Below, one piece after another: positions 1 to 6,465 of a DNA stretch of 24,717 bases; the stretch's first letter is position 1, and every line of letters begins with the position of its first letter. Location: IMG/VR virus record IMGVR_UViG_3300033150_000333, positions 1-24,717 of that record, one strand, 5' to 3'. The position numbers and the translations under genes are program-made. The notes below the pieces were generated by a model. It worked only from the letters and a program-made list of their open reading frames with translations. It did no database searches and was not told the origin of the DNA. This DNA is from a virus.

Positions 1-31
1 CTTGAACCTGCGGCCTCTACCACCCCAAGGT
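1..31 (-). other. Prophage attachment core: 3' part of tRNA-Pro(GGG)
   Basis: Read on the minus strand, this stretch gives an anticodon loop TTGGGGT (anticodon GGG), the 3' anticodon-stem strand GGTAG, a variable loop AGGCC, a T-stem strand GCAGG and the T-loop start TTCAAG, then runs off the window. The expected 5' stem strand CTACC is matched only in its last three bases, and the bases beyond (32 onward) do not look like tRNA. A tRNA 3' half with no 5' half is what a tRNA-integrating phage leaves at the end away from its integrase. The neighbouring lysis genes fit that prophage end. That it is an att site is inferred; the tRNA match is by eye. Confidence 0.6.
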
Positions 32-167
32 TATCAAAAGGCTAAAGCGCTATTTTGATAGTTTCTAATTACTTCTAATATGGGCTTAAAATCCAGGCTT
101 GTCAAGTCTTGACCGAATCGTTGATTTTTAAAAAATACTAATCCCCTCTATTTAATTCCGGAACGAT

Positions 168-191
168 GGTTGAACTTTTGGTTGAACTTTT
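168..191. repeat. Tandem 12-bp direct repeat near the attachment core
   Basis: GGTTGAACTTTT occurs twice back to back, about 140 bp inside the putative attachment core and outside all genes. Integrase arm-binding sites are often short direct repeats at such a distance from the core, so these could be arm sites; this is inference. The remainder of bases 32-231 is AT-rich and shows no supportable gene. Confidence 0.45.
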
Positions 192-231
192 TTGTCTTAC
201 GTGCCCAATCAAAACCATGTTTTAATTTACT

Positions 232-273
232 AAAACAAAAACCCCGCCTCCGGATCCACCGGAAAGCGGGGTT
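232..273 (-). terminator. Intrinsic terminator of the late operon
   Basis: An 8-bp outer stem (AACCCCGC with GCGGGGTT) and an inner TCCGG/CCGGA stem form a long GC-rich hairpin. On the minus strand it is followed by TTTTGTTTTA. It lies about 100 bp beyond the holin stop and is the natural end of the late transcript. In the plus direction the trailing AGTTTT is weaker. Confidence 0.8.
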
Positions 274-369
274 AGTTTTGGGTTAGGTGAATTGTTCGCT
301 TGCGGTTTACATTAACTTTCATCTAAACAAGGCATCACCTCCTCCGCCGTTGCTCTGCGGAAAAGGTGA

Positions 370-753
370 TCACCCCCCACTCGTAATTTCAACTTTACCG
401 GGTAGGTTTTCAACCCTCCTTTTATCCTCCAGCCAGGCGCTTTCTATTGCAGCTCTTATATCTTCTTCATCAATATTAAGCCCGGCCTCGCGCGCCCGCC
501 GACTGACCATCATCATTGCCTCTTTTAACTTTTTCGGGCCATCCAAATCTTTATACACAGCTTCCACAAAGGCAAATGCATCTCTAGCCATTACTGAAAG
601 AACCGCTCGCTGCTCTGCAGTCGTGCGGCTCTTATAATACTCCTCCGCTTTTTTCTTAAGTTGTCGGGCCCAGCCCAGGGCGATAAGTATCGCCACCTGG
701 ATCAGGATGAGTAAAAGCTCACTTACCTTTTCCATTAACACAGAATCAAACAT
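370..753 (-). CDS. Phage holin, LLH family
   Basis: 127 residues. One N-terminal hydrophobic segment (about residues 10-28) is followed by a highly charged helical region, ending with an E-E-D-I-x-A-A-I-E-S-A-W motif. This matches the phage LL-H holin family: a short membrane anchor, then an amphipathic cytoplasmic tail ending in the 'eel..lIEaaV' block. Holins permeabilise the membrane so that lysins reach the wall. It is the last gene of the late operon, just after the M15 lysin, with a GGGGAG ribosome site 7 bases before the ATG. Family by recognition; holin activity inferred from family and position. Confidence 0.8.
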   Translation of the reverse strand: MFDSVLMEKVSELLLILIQVAILIALGWARQLKKKAEEYYKSRTTAEQRAVLSVMARDAFAFVEAVYKDLDGPKKLKEAMMMVSRRAREAGLNIDEEDIRAAIESAWLEDKRRVENLPGKVEITSGG

Positions 754-781
754 TTAAAATCTCCCCTTTTTAAGATTTTAT

Positions 782-1207
782 TTACCCATTCCACCTTGCC
801 CTTTCGCCTCTGACATCGACATGGACGTGACCCGGATATCTTCCCAGGCCACCATCTTCAAAAAACTGCTCCGCAAAATCGGCAAGTTCGCCGGCACTCA
901 TTCCTACCACAGAAATATCTGCTGCATTGCCATAAAGGTGCTGGCTCTTTGTGGCGCCGCCGATTACCTTGTTATGATCAGCGCACCGGTACCCGGAGTT
1001 TATCATGATTGGCTTACCCAACTTATCACGCATTTTTTGCAGCCGCCTAACAAGTTCCGGGTTGACTTTGACAGCTCCACAACAAGGGCACTGGAATTCT
1101 TTAAGGGTGAAATTCTTTGACAGCTGTACGTCGTTTGTCTCTTCACCAAGCATCATTCCCATTACCACTTCAATGAGCATTTTGGTGATAGTCGTTATGT
1201 CGCTCAT
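782..1207 (-). CDS. Peptidase M15A-type endolysin (D-Ala-D-Ala carboxypeptidase fold)
   Basis: 141 residues. The core has the M15_3 pattern: N70-S-G-Y-R, then S88-Q-H90-x-x-G-x-A-x-D97, then G-H-V-H129-V-D. H90, D97 and H129 are the expected zinc ligands. Such enzymes cleave peptide bonds in peptidoglycan stem peptides. There is no signal peptide; the first 25 residues are hydrophobic and Met-rich but too interrupted to be a clear membrane helix. A C40-P-C-C43 cluster precedes the core, as often seen in phage M15 proteins. A GAGGTGAT ribosome site precedes the ATG. The ATG overlaps (ATGA) the restored stop of the upstream glycosidase gene, so the two lysis enzymes were translationally coupled. 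Confidence 0.88.
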   Translation of the reverse strand: MSDITTITKMLIEVVMGMMLGEETNDVQLSKNFTLKEFQCPCCGAVKVNPELVRRLQKMRDKLGKPIMINSGYRCADHNKVIGGATKSQHLYGNAADISVVGMSAGELADFAEQFFEDGGLGRYPGHVHVDVRGERARWNG

Positions 1208-1279
1208 GATATCACCTCGCGCAATTTTCCAATGGTTTGCGGGCCGACAATTCCATCGACTAATAGATTATGTTTTTAA
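1204..1279 (-). pseudogene. Frame-displaced C-terminal half of the peptidoglycan-binding domain
   Basis: The -1 frame relative to the glycosidase gene reads K-H-N-L-L-V-D-G-I-V-G-P-Q-T-I-G-K-L-R-E and ends with TGA at 1206-1204. That is the canonical second half of a PG_binding_1 repeat (VDGIFGPxT), and its stop forms ATGA with the next gene's start. The switch point is a run of five A on the minus strand (1277-1273); six A would restore one 842/843-base gene. So the gene was a single frame, broken by a one-base homopolymer deletion, real or a sequencing error. Confidence 0.8.
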
Positions 1280-2045
1280 AGCCGGCAATGCTGAGAGCTT
1301 CCTGGAGTCGCTTTACGTCATCGCCCCTGGTACCAAACTTCAAGAGCCGGTTAATGTTTAACTCAATGCCTGGCTTTTGATTTTTGGTACCTTTGGCTAT
1401 AAATAATAATGCGGCCGGTTGCGGCCGCTCCCTCCCGTCGCTCGGACGATTAACAATCTTACCGTTCACCAGCGCCTCACTGCTACCACCTCCGTCGGGC
1501 ATGACCGCGAGGTCACAGTCCAAAGACGCCATGTATTCTGCAAGCTCCGGGCCGGTCATACCTCTACCGTAACGGCGCCCGTCAATCGTTACAACAATAA
1601 ATTCGTCACCACGTACACCGTAAGCAGTGCGCGGGTGACGGGTCTTCACCAAGCCATGGAGCCAATCGGTACGGTATCGCAGGTCCACTCTACCGTCTTT
1701 GACAAGCTGCGCAACAACTCCGAAACCCCAAACCATGTCCCACATTCGGTATCCTAAGTATTTGTCCTCTGGCAGACAGAAAATTTTATGCTTCCCACTC
1801 TTATCCTGGTAAAACAAAACGTCGCCCTTATAATCGTAGTGAAGCCCTTCCTTAGTGTATATCGGCTGCACCGGTATTCCCGTATTCAGCGCATATAATA
1901 CCGTCCCGCCGGCTGCATGGCTTGTCCCATACTGGCGTGCAATTCTGGATAACCTACGCCTGCGGCCAACATAAACTAGCTCTGAGCGATACTTATTTAA
2001 CGGTATTTGCCAAATGACCGCATCCCCGTCTCTACGATACTTCAA
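1260..2045 (-). CDS. Phosphodiester glycosidase (NAGPA-like) with truncated peptidoglycan-binding domain
   Basis: 261 residues as read. Residues ~40-215 carry the phosphodiester glycosidase (PF09992-type) signature: R-T-A-Y-G-V, then TIDGRRYGRGMT, then ELAEYMASL, then a P-D-G-G-G-S-S loop and a late R-P-Q-P block. The C-terminus (from about residue 230) begins a PG_binding_1 domain (K-F-G-T-R-G-D-D-V-K-R-L-Q-E-A-L) but stops early at a TAG. The missing half, VDGIVGPQTIGKL, is encoded immediately downstream in the -1 frame (see 1204-1279). A wall- or polysaccharide-directed lysis role is inferred from domain and position. Starts with TTG behind GGGGAGGTGA, overlapping the XhlA-like stop. Confidence 0.82.
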   Translation of the reverse strand: MKYRRDGDAVIWQIPLNKYRSELVYVGRRRRLSRIARQYGTSHAAGGTVLYALNTGIPVQPIYTKEGLHYDYKGDVLFYQDKSGKHKIFCLPEDKYLGYRMWDMVWGFGVVAQLVKDGRVDLRYRTDWLHGLVKTRHPRTAYGVRGDEFIVVTIDGRRYGRGMTGPELAEYMASLDCDLAVMPDGGGSSEALVNGKIVNRPSDGRERPQPAALLFIAKGTKNQKPGIELNINRLLKFGTRGDDVKRLQEALSIAGFKNIIY

Positions 2046-2049
2046 ACGC

Positions 2050-2253
2050 TCACCTCCCCACCGACAAGTTCACAACTAATAAAATAAGCGAGGCAACTAC
2101 CCCGCCCATCAGACCGATGATCCAGAAGTATATTTGATTGACGCGCTTCTCTACCATCTGAATGCTCCCATTCTGCTTTTCCTGCCACCCCTCCAGATTT
2201 TTGACCCGCGCCCTCAAGTCAGACACCTCCCCTACCAGCGTCTCATGGTCCAT
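2050..2253 (-). CDS. xhlA: XhlA-type membrane-associated lysis protein
   Basis: 67 residues. An N-terminal acidic coiled coil (about residues 1-40, L-R-A-R-V-K-N-L-E-G-W) contains the characteristic Q-x-N-G-S-I motif. It is followed by N-Q-I-Y-F-W-I-I-G and a single membrane helix (about 43-63). This matches the haemolysin XhlA family of Gram-positive prophages (PBSX xhlA), which acts with a holin and lysin at the membrane. It is the first gene of the lysis block, behind GGAGGTGGGG at good spacing, and its stop overlaps the next gene's ribosome site. Family assignment is firm; its exact part in lysis here is inferred. Confidence 0.8.
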   Translation of the reverse strand: MDHETLVGEVSDLRARVKNLEGWQEKQNGSIQMVEKRVNQIYFWIIGLMGGVVASLILLVVNLSVGR

Positions 2254-2270
2254 TTACCCCACCTCCGTTC

Positions 2271-2296
2271 AAAATAAAAAACCGCCGTGAGGCGGT
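2271..2296 (-). terminator. Intrinsic terminator between tail-fibre and lysis genes
   Basis: A perfect 6-bp stem ACCGCC/GGCGGT with a GTGA loop is followed on the minus strand by TTTTTATTTT. It lies between the last fibre-cassette gene and the XhlA-like gene. It would reduce read-through into lysis genes unless transcription is antiterminated; the same hairpin-plus-T architecture appears in the terS leader (21860-21882). Confidence 0.7.
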
Positions 2297-2317
2297 ATTA
2301 TATGTACTTTACTGTGC

Positions 2318-2485
2318 CTACTGTGTAATTTTCTTTCCCTTTTTCCTAACTTCCCGTGCCTCAATATCGAAAGTAAAAGTTTCGCCTTTGGCTTTCATTT
2401 TTCCTTGTAGTTCTTTTAATGCTTCCTTAAGAAATTGATTTTCGTCCAAGTTTTCTGGTTTTTTGCTAACCCGTATTACGCTCAT
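2318..2485 (-). CDS. Small basic protein of fibre cassette B (55 aa), unknown
   Basis: 55 residues, starting MSVIRVSKKPENL and ending GKKITQ. It is Lys-rich, with a helical middle (F-L-K-E-A-L-K-E-L-Q-G-K-M-K). The ATG overlaps the stop of the Ig-like gene (ATGA), indicating translational coupling, and AGGTGGT precedes it. No family recognised. In position and character it parallels the 41-residue gene at 5281-5406, which also follows an Ig-like gene and has a V-E-K-L-K-N-E-V helix. No membrane segment or signal peptide. Confidence 0.65.
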   Translation of the reverse strand: MSVIRVSKKPENLDENQFLKEALKELQGKMKAKGETFTFDIEAREVRKKGKKITQ

Positions 2486-2895
2486 TCTACCACCACCTGT
2501 TTTTTTATTCTTCCGTGCCGGCCAGCATCTATTTCAACGGTATAAGTGCCAGGAATTTCAAATATTACAGGCCAAGTACAGGGCATTTGTCCGTGGGCTT
2601 GTTCCTCACCGTCAATATAAAGAACAACTTCAATGCCGTCGCCCTGTTTGTCAGGTGTCAATGCTGAAATATTAACTTGTTCCATTGCCTCGGGGTTCGT
2701 GTTGGAAATTTTGACTTCTACCGGTGTATATGGCACTATATTGTTTCCTTCTAAATAATATCCCAAGGGAAGAACTTTTATCTTTTGCGCTGTTTCCTTC
2801 GTTATTTCAATTTGGCCTTCGTTAAGGGGTACATTAGCTTCTGTCCTCCCCAACGTTGTTATCATGCTGCCCTGCGTTTCAATCCAAAACATCAC
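2482..2895 (-). CDS. Ig-like tail-appendage protein of fibre cassette B
   Basis: 137 residues, not recognised as a named family. The C-terminal ~75 residues look like an Ig-type beta sandwich: alternating beta strands, Y-I-D-G-E-E-Q, then the closing I-P-G-T-Y-T-V-E-I-D strand typical of Ig-like and PKD-like modules. Such domains are common on phage tails and may bind cell-surface sugars. It starts within the end of the fibre gene (4-base overlap) and ends coupled to the 55-residue gene. The 162-residue protein at 5406-5894 ends with the same P-G-x-Y-x-x-E pattern, suggesting functional counterparts. Confidence 0.65.
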   Translation of the reverse strand: MMFWIETQGSMITTLGRTEANVPLNEGQIEITKETAQKIKVLPLGYYLEGNNIVPYTPVEVKISNTNPEAMEQVNISALTPDKQGDGIEVVLYIDGEEQAHGQMPCTWPVIFEIPGTYTVEIDAGRHGRIKKQVVVE

Positions 2896-3680
2896 TCCAC
2901 CTCCCAGTCTATCTGACAGTTAAGCGATTGAGCAGCTGTATCTGTATTTTCGAATTCTATTACCAAATTAGAGCCGCTGATATATATTTCATTTATCCTG
3001 ATTTCCTCATGGCCTGTTGCCTTGCGCCCAAAGCCAGAACTAGAACCAGCAACCGTTATTTTGCCTAGATATGCTCTAGATATAGCAGCGGCTGAAACGT
3101 CAGGACTAGCTCTGTGACCCACGGCTAAGGTTTTAAGATTATCGGTATTGAAAAATACCATAACCCCGTGTATTCCCATATCTGTTTCGGTGGTAGTATA
3201 ATTACTTACAGTTAATTTACCCCTTATTTTATCGCTTCCTATGGCAATTTGCTTCGTCAACGTAGACCCAGCATCAATGCTGTCTGTATAATGTACACTT
3301 CCGCTGGTTATAGTGCCGCCGTCTAACCTATTTTTGTCAGCCGCACTCATAAACCCTGCCACAGAAGTTGTCGCGACTGGGTGTTCAGAAGTCCCACCCT
3401 GGCCACGATGGTCTACGCCTTTAAGTTTATCCGCATCCAGCCCACTCCCTGCGCCGTCTACATTCTTAATTTTGGCTAGTACATCAGCATCCTCATAGTC
3501 GCTTGTTAGAACAAAAACATTCCCTGTTACATTTGAACCATGCACTTGAATATCACTTGTTCCGTCAGTTTTTGCAACCTCAGACTTAACCTCATCGTAC
3601 TGGGTTTCAAGTTTGTTTAAATTTTCAGCACTAATCCCAGGCGCACTGCCTTCAACCCAAGTAGTTTTTGTATACGCCAT
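2892..3680 (-). CDS. Tail-fibre-like protein (cassette B)
   Basis: 262 residues. The N-terminus MAYTKTTWVEGSAPGISAEN followed by L-N-K-L-E resembles that of many Firmicute phage tail fibres and receptor-binding proteins ('TTW.nG..P.inaenLNkiE'). The middle has H-P-V-A-T-T-S-V-A-G-F-M-S-A-A-D-K-x-R-L, a common fibre-shaft motif. The C-terminal ~120 residues are beta-rich and may be the receptor-binding head. It follows the hub and collar-type genes. Receptor specificity cannot be read from sequence. Confidence 0.75.
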   Translation of the reverse strand: MAYTKTTWVEGSAPGISAENLNKLETQYDEVKSEVAKTDGTSDIQVHGSNVTGNVFVLTSDYEDADVLAKIKNVDGAGSGLDADKLKGVDHRGQGGTSEHPVATTSVAGFMSAADKNRLDGGTITSGSVHYTDSIDAGSTLTKQIAIGSDKIRGKLTVSNYTTTETDMGIHGVMVFFNTDNLKTLAVGHRASPDVSAAAISRAYLGKITVAGSSSGFGRKATGHEEIRINEIYISGSNLVIEFENTDTAAQSLNCQIDWEVE

Positions 3681-3688
3681 ACCCTCAC

Positions 3689-4144
3689 CTACCCTATCGT
3701 GTCAGTTCGCTCAATTTGCAAACTTTCAAGTTCCGTTTTGTTCTTGCTGTACAAAACCCGCGCTATCAATACTCCGCTGTCTTTTGTGCTCGTGGCCTCA
3801 GCCCCCGCAAACCAGCCTATTTCTTCAATTTGCTGATTAGCTTCATACGGGGCAATGTAGACTGTTGTTGTCAGTTCTCCCGCTGCGCCCGTTTCCTGTT
3901 TCGTTACCTGCTTCCTGAAGAATTCATTGCCGAGTTTTGTGTCTCCGCTTGCGGGAACGGTATTATCGCTGCCAAATGCAACGTACTTGATGGCGCCATC
4001 AGTCACGGTGCCGTCAAGAAAATTCCGCAACAAGTTCTTTCCCGCGTCGGTTATAAGGTTTTCAAGTTCATCTATCTGCTTCGTCCCGTCTTTAAATATA
4101 GAAATGACGCGGATTTTGCCGCGCCAGGGTATTCGCTCTTTCAT
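3689..4144 (-). CDS. Tail-fibre/collar-type structural protein
   Basis: 151 residues with ATG at 4144. The pattern is that of a widespread fibre-associated domain: L-I-T-D-A-G-K-N-L-L-R-N-F-L, then I-K-Y-V-A-F-G-S-D, then L-G-N-E-F-F-R-K, then I-E-E-I-G-W-F and V-L-I-A-R-V-L-Y-S-K-N-K. This matches proteins with 'NLIvdaGk..iavGtg..L..E..R..EiGlF' spacing near tail fibres. The start is chosen for its GGGGTGA ribosome site and for lying 10 bases after the hub fragment's stop; the frame stays open to 4225 but would then overlap the upstream gene without a ribosome site. Confidence 0.68.
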   Translation of the reverse strand: MKERIPWRGKIRVISIFKDGTKQIDELENLITDAGKNLLRNFLDGTVTDGAIKYVAFGSDNTVPASGDTKLGNEFFRKQVTKQETGAAGELTTTVYIAPYEANQQIEEIGWFAGAEATSTKDSGVLIARVLYSKNKTELESLQIERTDTIG

Positions 4145-4154
4145 ATCGTCACCC

Positions 4155-5255
4155 CTAACATGGATAAAGTGTGCTACTGGGGTACAAATCAACGCTCGGT
4201 ACCGGGCACGCAAACACGTTTTCAACGACGTTTTCTGCCCAGGGCCATGACTCGCTAAATGTTTGAAGCGTAATTAATACCTGATCTTCGCCGATATTTA
4301 TACGCTCAACAAACGCCTGTCCTCTTGTTGCCATTGCGTGGAACATTTTTGCCCATGAACCCTGCTCTGGGCCCTCTGCGGCAACGATATCATACCAAAG
4401 AATATTTTGTTCCTCGGTAATGGTTACAGATTCAATCAGCAATTCATCATTATTGAAATTATGTTCCGGCAGGTTCACAGTTAAAAGTTGGCCTGGTTGC
4501 AAGCCGCTACGCCGCGTCTTAAATCTCAACCTGCGTCCAATGACTGCGTATTTTTGGAGTTTCTTGTTAGCAAGTTGAAAAGCCGCGTCGCGGTTGGTTA
4601 TGTTCGGCTCGTCAGCAACATCCTCAACGTAACCCGTGCCGCCGCTTTCTACTTGTTGTCTGTCTACTATTGCCGCGTTGTCTTCAGATAAAACCACAAT
4701 GTCATACTCACCTTGATAAGTTACTCTTACTTTGTCCGCACTGGTAAGCACAGTTTCGGAGTCGTCCTGGACAATCACGGGGTCACCTTTAGACCAGTAA
4801 AACTGCTTGCCCGTCTCAACTCCTTTAATCCCGACTGTTTGCACTATCCATGTTCCGCCGTTTAAGCTTACTTCGATTGTCGGTACTTTTGCGATTGGGA
4901 AGCCAACTGTAAACGAACGTGCCTCTCCATCTCCTACTTTCGTTTCCGTCTGTGGGTCGGTTATATCGCGCCCGCCTTTAATGTACTGCCGGTTGCGGTA
5001 CTTTGGGTTGCCATGCTCAACGCTAACGCTGTCGCGTTTTATGTCGGTGGCGGTGGCCGTCCAGGGAGCGGCGTTTGATTCTCTGGCTTTGAAATGAAGC
5101 CGCCTATATGGGGTTATTCGCCACCAAAAACCGGATTTTTCGGCAAGTTCGTCAAGTGCTTGGGTTACAGGTACATAATTAAAAACGGCCTCCTTGACAA
5201 TATGGCCGTCTTGAATGTCATTAGATAAATCTGCCCAGGTAGTTATTTTAACCAC
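4155..5255 (-). CDS. Baseplate hub protein, C-terminal fragment of a split gene
   Basis: 366 residues beginning at GTG, directly after an in-frame TAG. Residues ~15-60 (H-I-V-K-E-A-V-F-N-Y-V-P-V, then L-D-E-L-A-E-K-S-G-F-W-W) are the middle of gp27/hub-like tail proteins, where they normally continue an N-terminal half ending 'GDIV.dlV..YL..EGI'. That half is encoded separately at 6466-6873. The C-terminus ends L-Y-P-S-S-T-L-Y-P-C. Both halves plus the 1.2 kb between them run the same direction, so both could be made and associate. The ribosome site (AAAGG or AGGTGG) is poorly spaced, so the start is uncertain. Confidence 0.72.
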   Translation of the reverse strand: MVKITTWADLSNDIQDGHIVKEAVFNYVPVTQALDELAEKSGFWWRITPYRRLHFKARESNAAPWTATATDIKRDSVSVEHGNPKYRNRQYIKGGRDITDPQTETKVGDGEARSFTVGFPIAKVPTIEVSLNGGTWIVQTVGIKGVETGKQFYWSKGDPVIVQDDSETVLTSADKVRVTYQGEYDIVVLSEDNAAIVDRQQVESGGTGYVEDVADEPNITNRDAAFQLANKKLQKYAVIGRRLRFKTRRSGLQPGQLLTVNLPEHNFNNDELLIESVTITEEQNILWYDIVAAEGPEQGSWAKMFHAMATRGQAFVERINIGEDQVLITLQTFSESWPWAENVVENVFACPVPSVDLYPSSTLYPC

Positions 5256-5280
5256 CTACCTTTTGCTGCGCATAAAAGTC

Positions 5281-5406
5281 CTACTGCGAAACAGGTTTTT
5301 TGTTAGCTTTTATTTTTGCAACCTCATTTTTCAGCTTTTCAACCTGCGCATTTGGTTTGCTTGCAATTATCTTTACTTTTCCACTTTTCTTTTCAACCCT
5401 CATCAT
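5281..5406 (-). CDS. Small basic protein of fibre cassette A (41 aa), unknown
   Basis: 41 residues, MMRVEKKSGKVKIIA then a predicted helix V-E-K-L-K-N-E-V-A-K-I-K. It begins with ATGATG overlapping the TAA of the Ig-like gene, which argues for translational coupling, and ends with TAG just before the hub C-terminal fragment. Not recognised. It mirrors the 55-residue Lys-rich gene at 2318-2485 in size class, charge and position behind an Ig-like gene. Confidence 0.55.
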   Translation of the reverse strand: MMRVEKKSGKVKIIASKPNAQVEKLKNEVAKIKANKKPVSQ

Positions 5407-5894
5407 TACACCGCCTTTATAAAGATATGATTACGAACCTCGCCCGATATAACCTCAATCATATACTTGCCGGGATCTGTTGCAGTAAACTCAAAAGTTG
5501 CCACATCATCAACGACATCAACTTCAGCCACAGGTGAGCCGTCAACCAGCACGTCAATAGTAGTAATGCCTGTACCTGCTGGCTCTAAGGTTACGGTAAT
5601 AGTTGCGGTATCTACGCCATCTGCAATAATCTCGATCTTGTCTGTGGTTATTTTTATTGATTGCAAAGGTGGAGGTGGAAGTGTTGGGTCGTGGGCATTA
5701 ACTACGGTTTCAATTTGGTCAATGATTTCTTTTGGTGCATCGTCTGGAATAGTAATATAAACTTCCGAGCAAGTTACTCCTGTATCATCGGGTTTACCCT
5801 CAACGCGGTCACGTCCTGCCACTACAACGCCAGCTGCAAGGAGTTCATCATGGAGTTTTGAAAGTAAAACTGTTTTTGTATAAGTAAGTTTCAT
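5406..5894 (-). CDS. Ig-like tail-appendage protein (cassette A)
   Basis: 162 residues. Residues 1-~75 form a small alpha/beta domain (K-L-H-D-E-L-L-A-A-G-V-V-V-A-G, then T-C-S-E-V-Y-I-T-I-P-D-D-A-P) seen next to fibre genes in other phages, whose function I do not recognise. A P-P-P-P linker follows. Residues ~80-162 are an Ig/invasin-like domain: I-A-D-G-V-D-T-A-T-I-T-V-T-L, then V-L-V-D-G-S-P, then D-P-G-K-Y-M-I-E-V. Part of a three-gene cassette lying inside the hub gene. Structural role on the tail tip inferred from context. Confidence 0.68.
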   Translation of the reverse strand: MKLTYTKTVLLSKLHDELLAAGVVVAGRDRVEGKPDDTGVTCSEVYITIPDDAPKEIIDQIETVVNAHDPTLPPPPLQSIKITTDKIEIIADGVDTATITVTLEPAGTGITTIDVLVDGSPVAEVDVVDDVATFEFTATDPGKYMIEVISGEVRNHIFIKAV

Positions 5895-5895
5895 T

Positions 5896-6465
5896 CTATC
5901 CCACCTTTACCATCATAAATTCAGGAGAGTGTTGGTTGCTTTTAGTTACATCTAATGATGCACCACTGCTTTGATATACAATCAATTCTGCATAATCACC
6001 AGCGGCCAAATCGTAAACCGAAGATACTGGCAATCTCATGACGTTTGCTCCTGCATTTTCTGTGTGTTGTGCTATAAAAGTAGTACCATTGATTCTAATG
6101 GCAACAGTGCGCATCCCGGTAGAGTTCGCAGCGAATTCCACATTCCCCGCAATTAAATATTTACCTGGGGTTTGTGCAGTCAATCTTGAATTATCTACAG
6201 CAGTATCATGAATTGCATCATTATCAAACCTTTCTGTGTCAAACGATAGTACGGTAACGGTAGCATCAGCAATTGATTGTGATACACTATGAGTTACTCT
6301 TACTGAAGGGATATTCGGGTGTGGCGCTTTATCGGCCTGATGTTCAGTAAACCGATCATCAATTGTCTGGAAATTATTAGGCAAATCGGTGCCAACAGTC
6401 TGATCTACTTGGTCAGTTAATTCCGGTTTAGTAAGATTAAGATCCCCACCTGTTGTAGTTGACAT
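5896..6465 (-). CDS. Tail-fibre protein with C1q-like C-terminal jelly-roll (cassette A)
   Basis: 189 residues. An N-terminal polar helical part (1-~50) precedes a domain with the C1q/TNF-like fibre-tip pattern: F-D-T-E-R-F-D, then P-G-K-Y-L-I-A-G-N-V-E-F, R-T-V-A-I-R-I-N-G, Y-D-L-A-A-G-D-Y-A-E-L-I-V-Y-Q-S-S-G. Such trimeric jelly-rolls cap phage fibres and often bind receptors. Its ATG follows the TAA of the hub N-terminal fragment by zero bases (TAAATG), so it is the junction gene of the cassette. Receptor unknown. Confidence 0.72.
   Translation of the reverse strand: MSTTTGGDLNLTKPELTDQVDQTVGTDLPNNFQTIDDRFTEHQADKAPHPNIPSVRVTHSVSQSIADATVTVLSFDTERFDNDAIHDTAVDNSRLTAQTPGKYLIAGNVEFAANSTGMRTVAIRINGTTFIAQHTENAGANVMRLPVSSVYDLAAGDYAELIVYQSSGASLDVTKSNQHSPEFMMVKVG

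Noticed and set aside
270-369. Tiny gene after the holin behind a strong GGAGGAGGTGAT
   Set aside because: The nearby ATG frames encode only 7 or 16 residues and the longer one lies too far from the ribosome-site-like sequence. The GGAGG is also part of an inverted repeat (ATCACCT with AGGTGAT) and may just be a 3' hairpin.
1265-1285. Programmed -1 frameshift in the glycosidase gene
   Set aside because: TTT-AAA-AAC does not fit X-XXY-YYZ in phase here, unlike the perfect heptamer at 9010-9016.
4145-4225. N-terminal extension of the collar-type protein to 4225
   Set aside because: It overlaps the hub fragment's end, has no ribosome site and an unlike composition; ATG 4144 has GGGGTGA and a 10-base gap.
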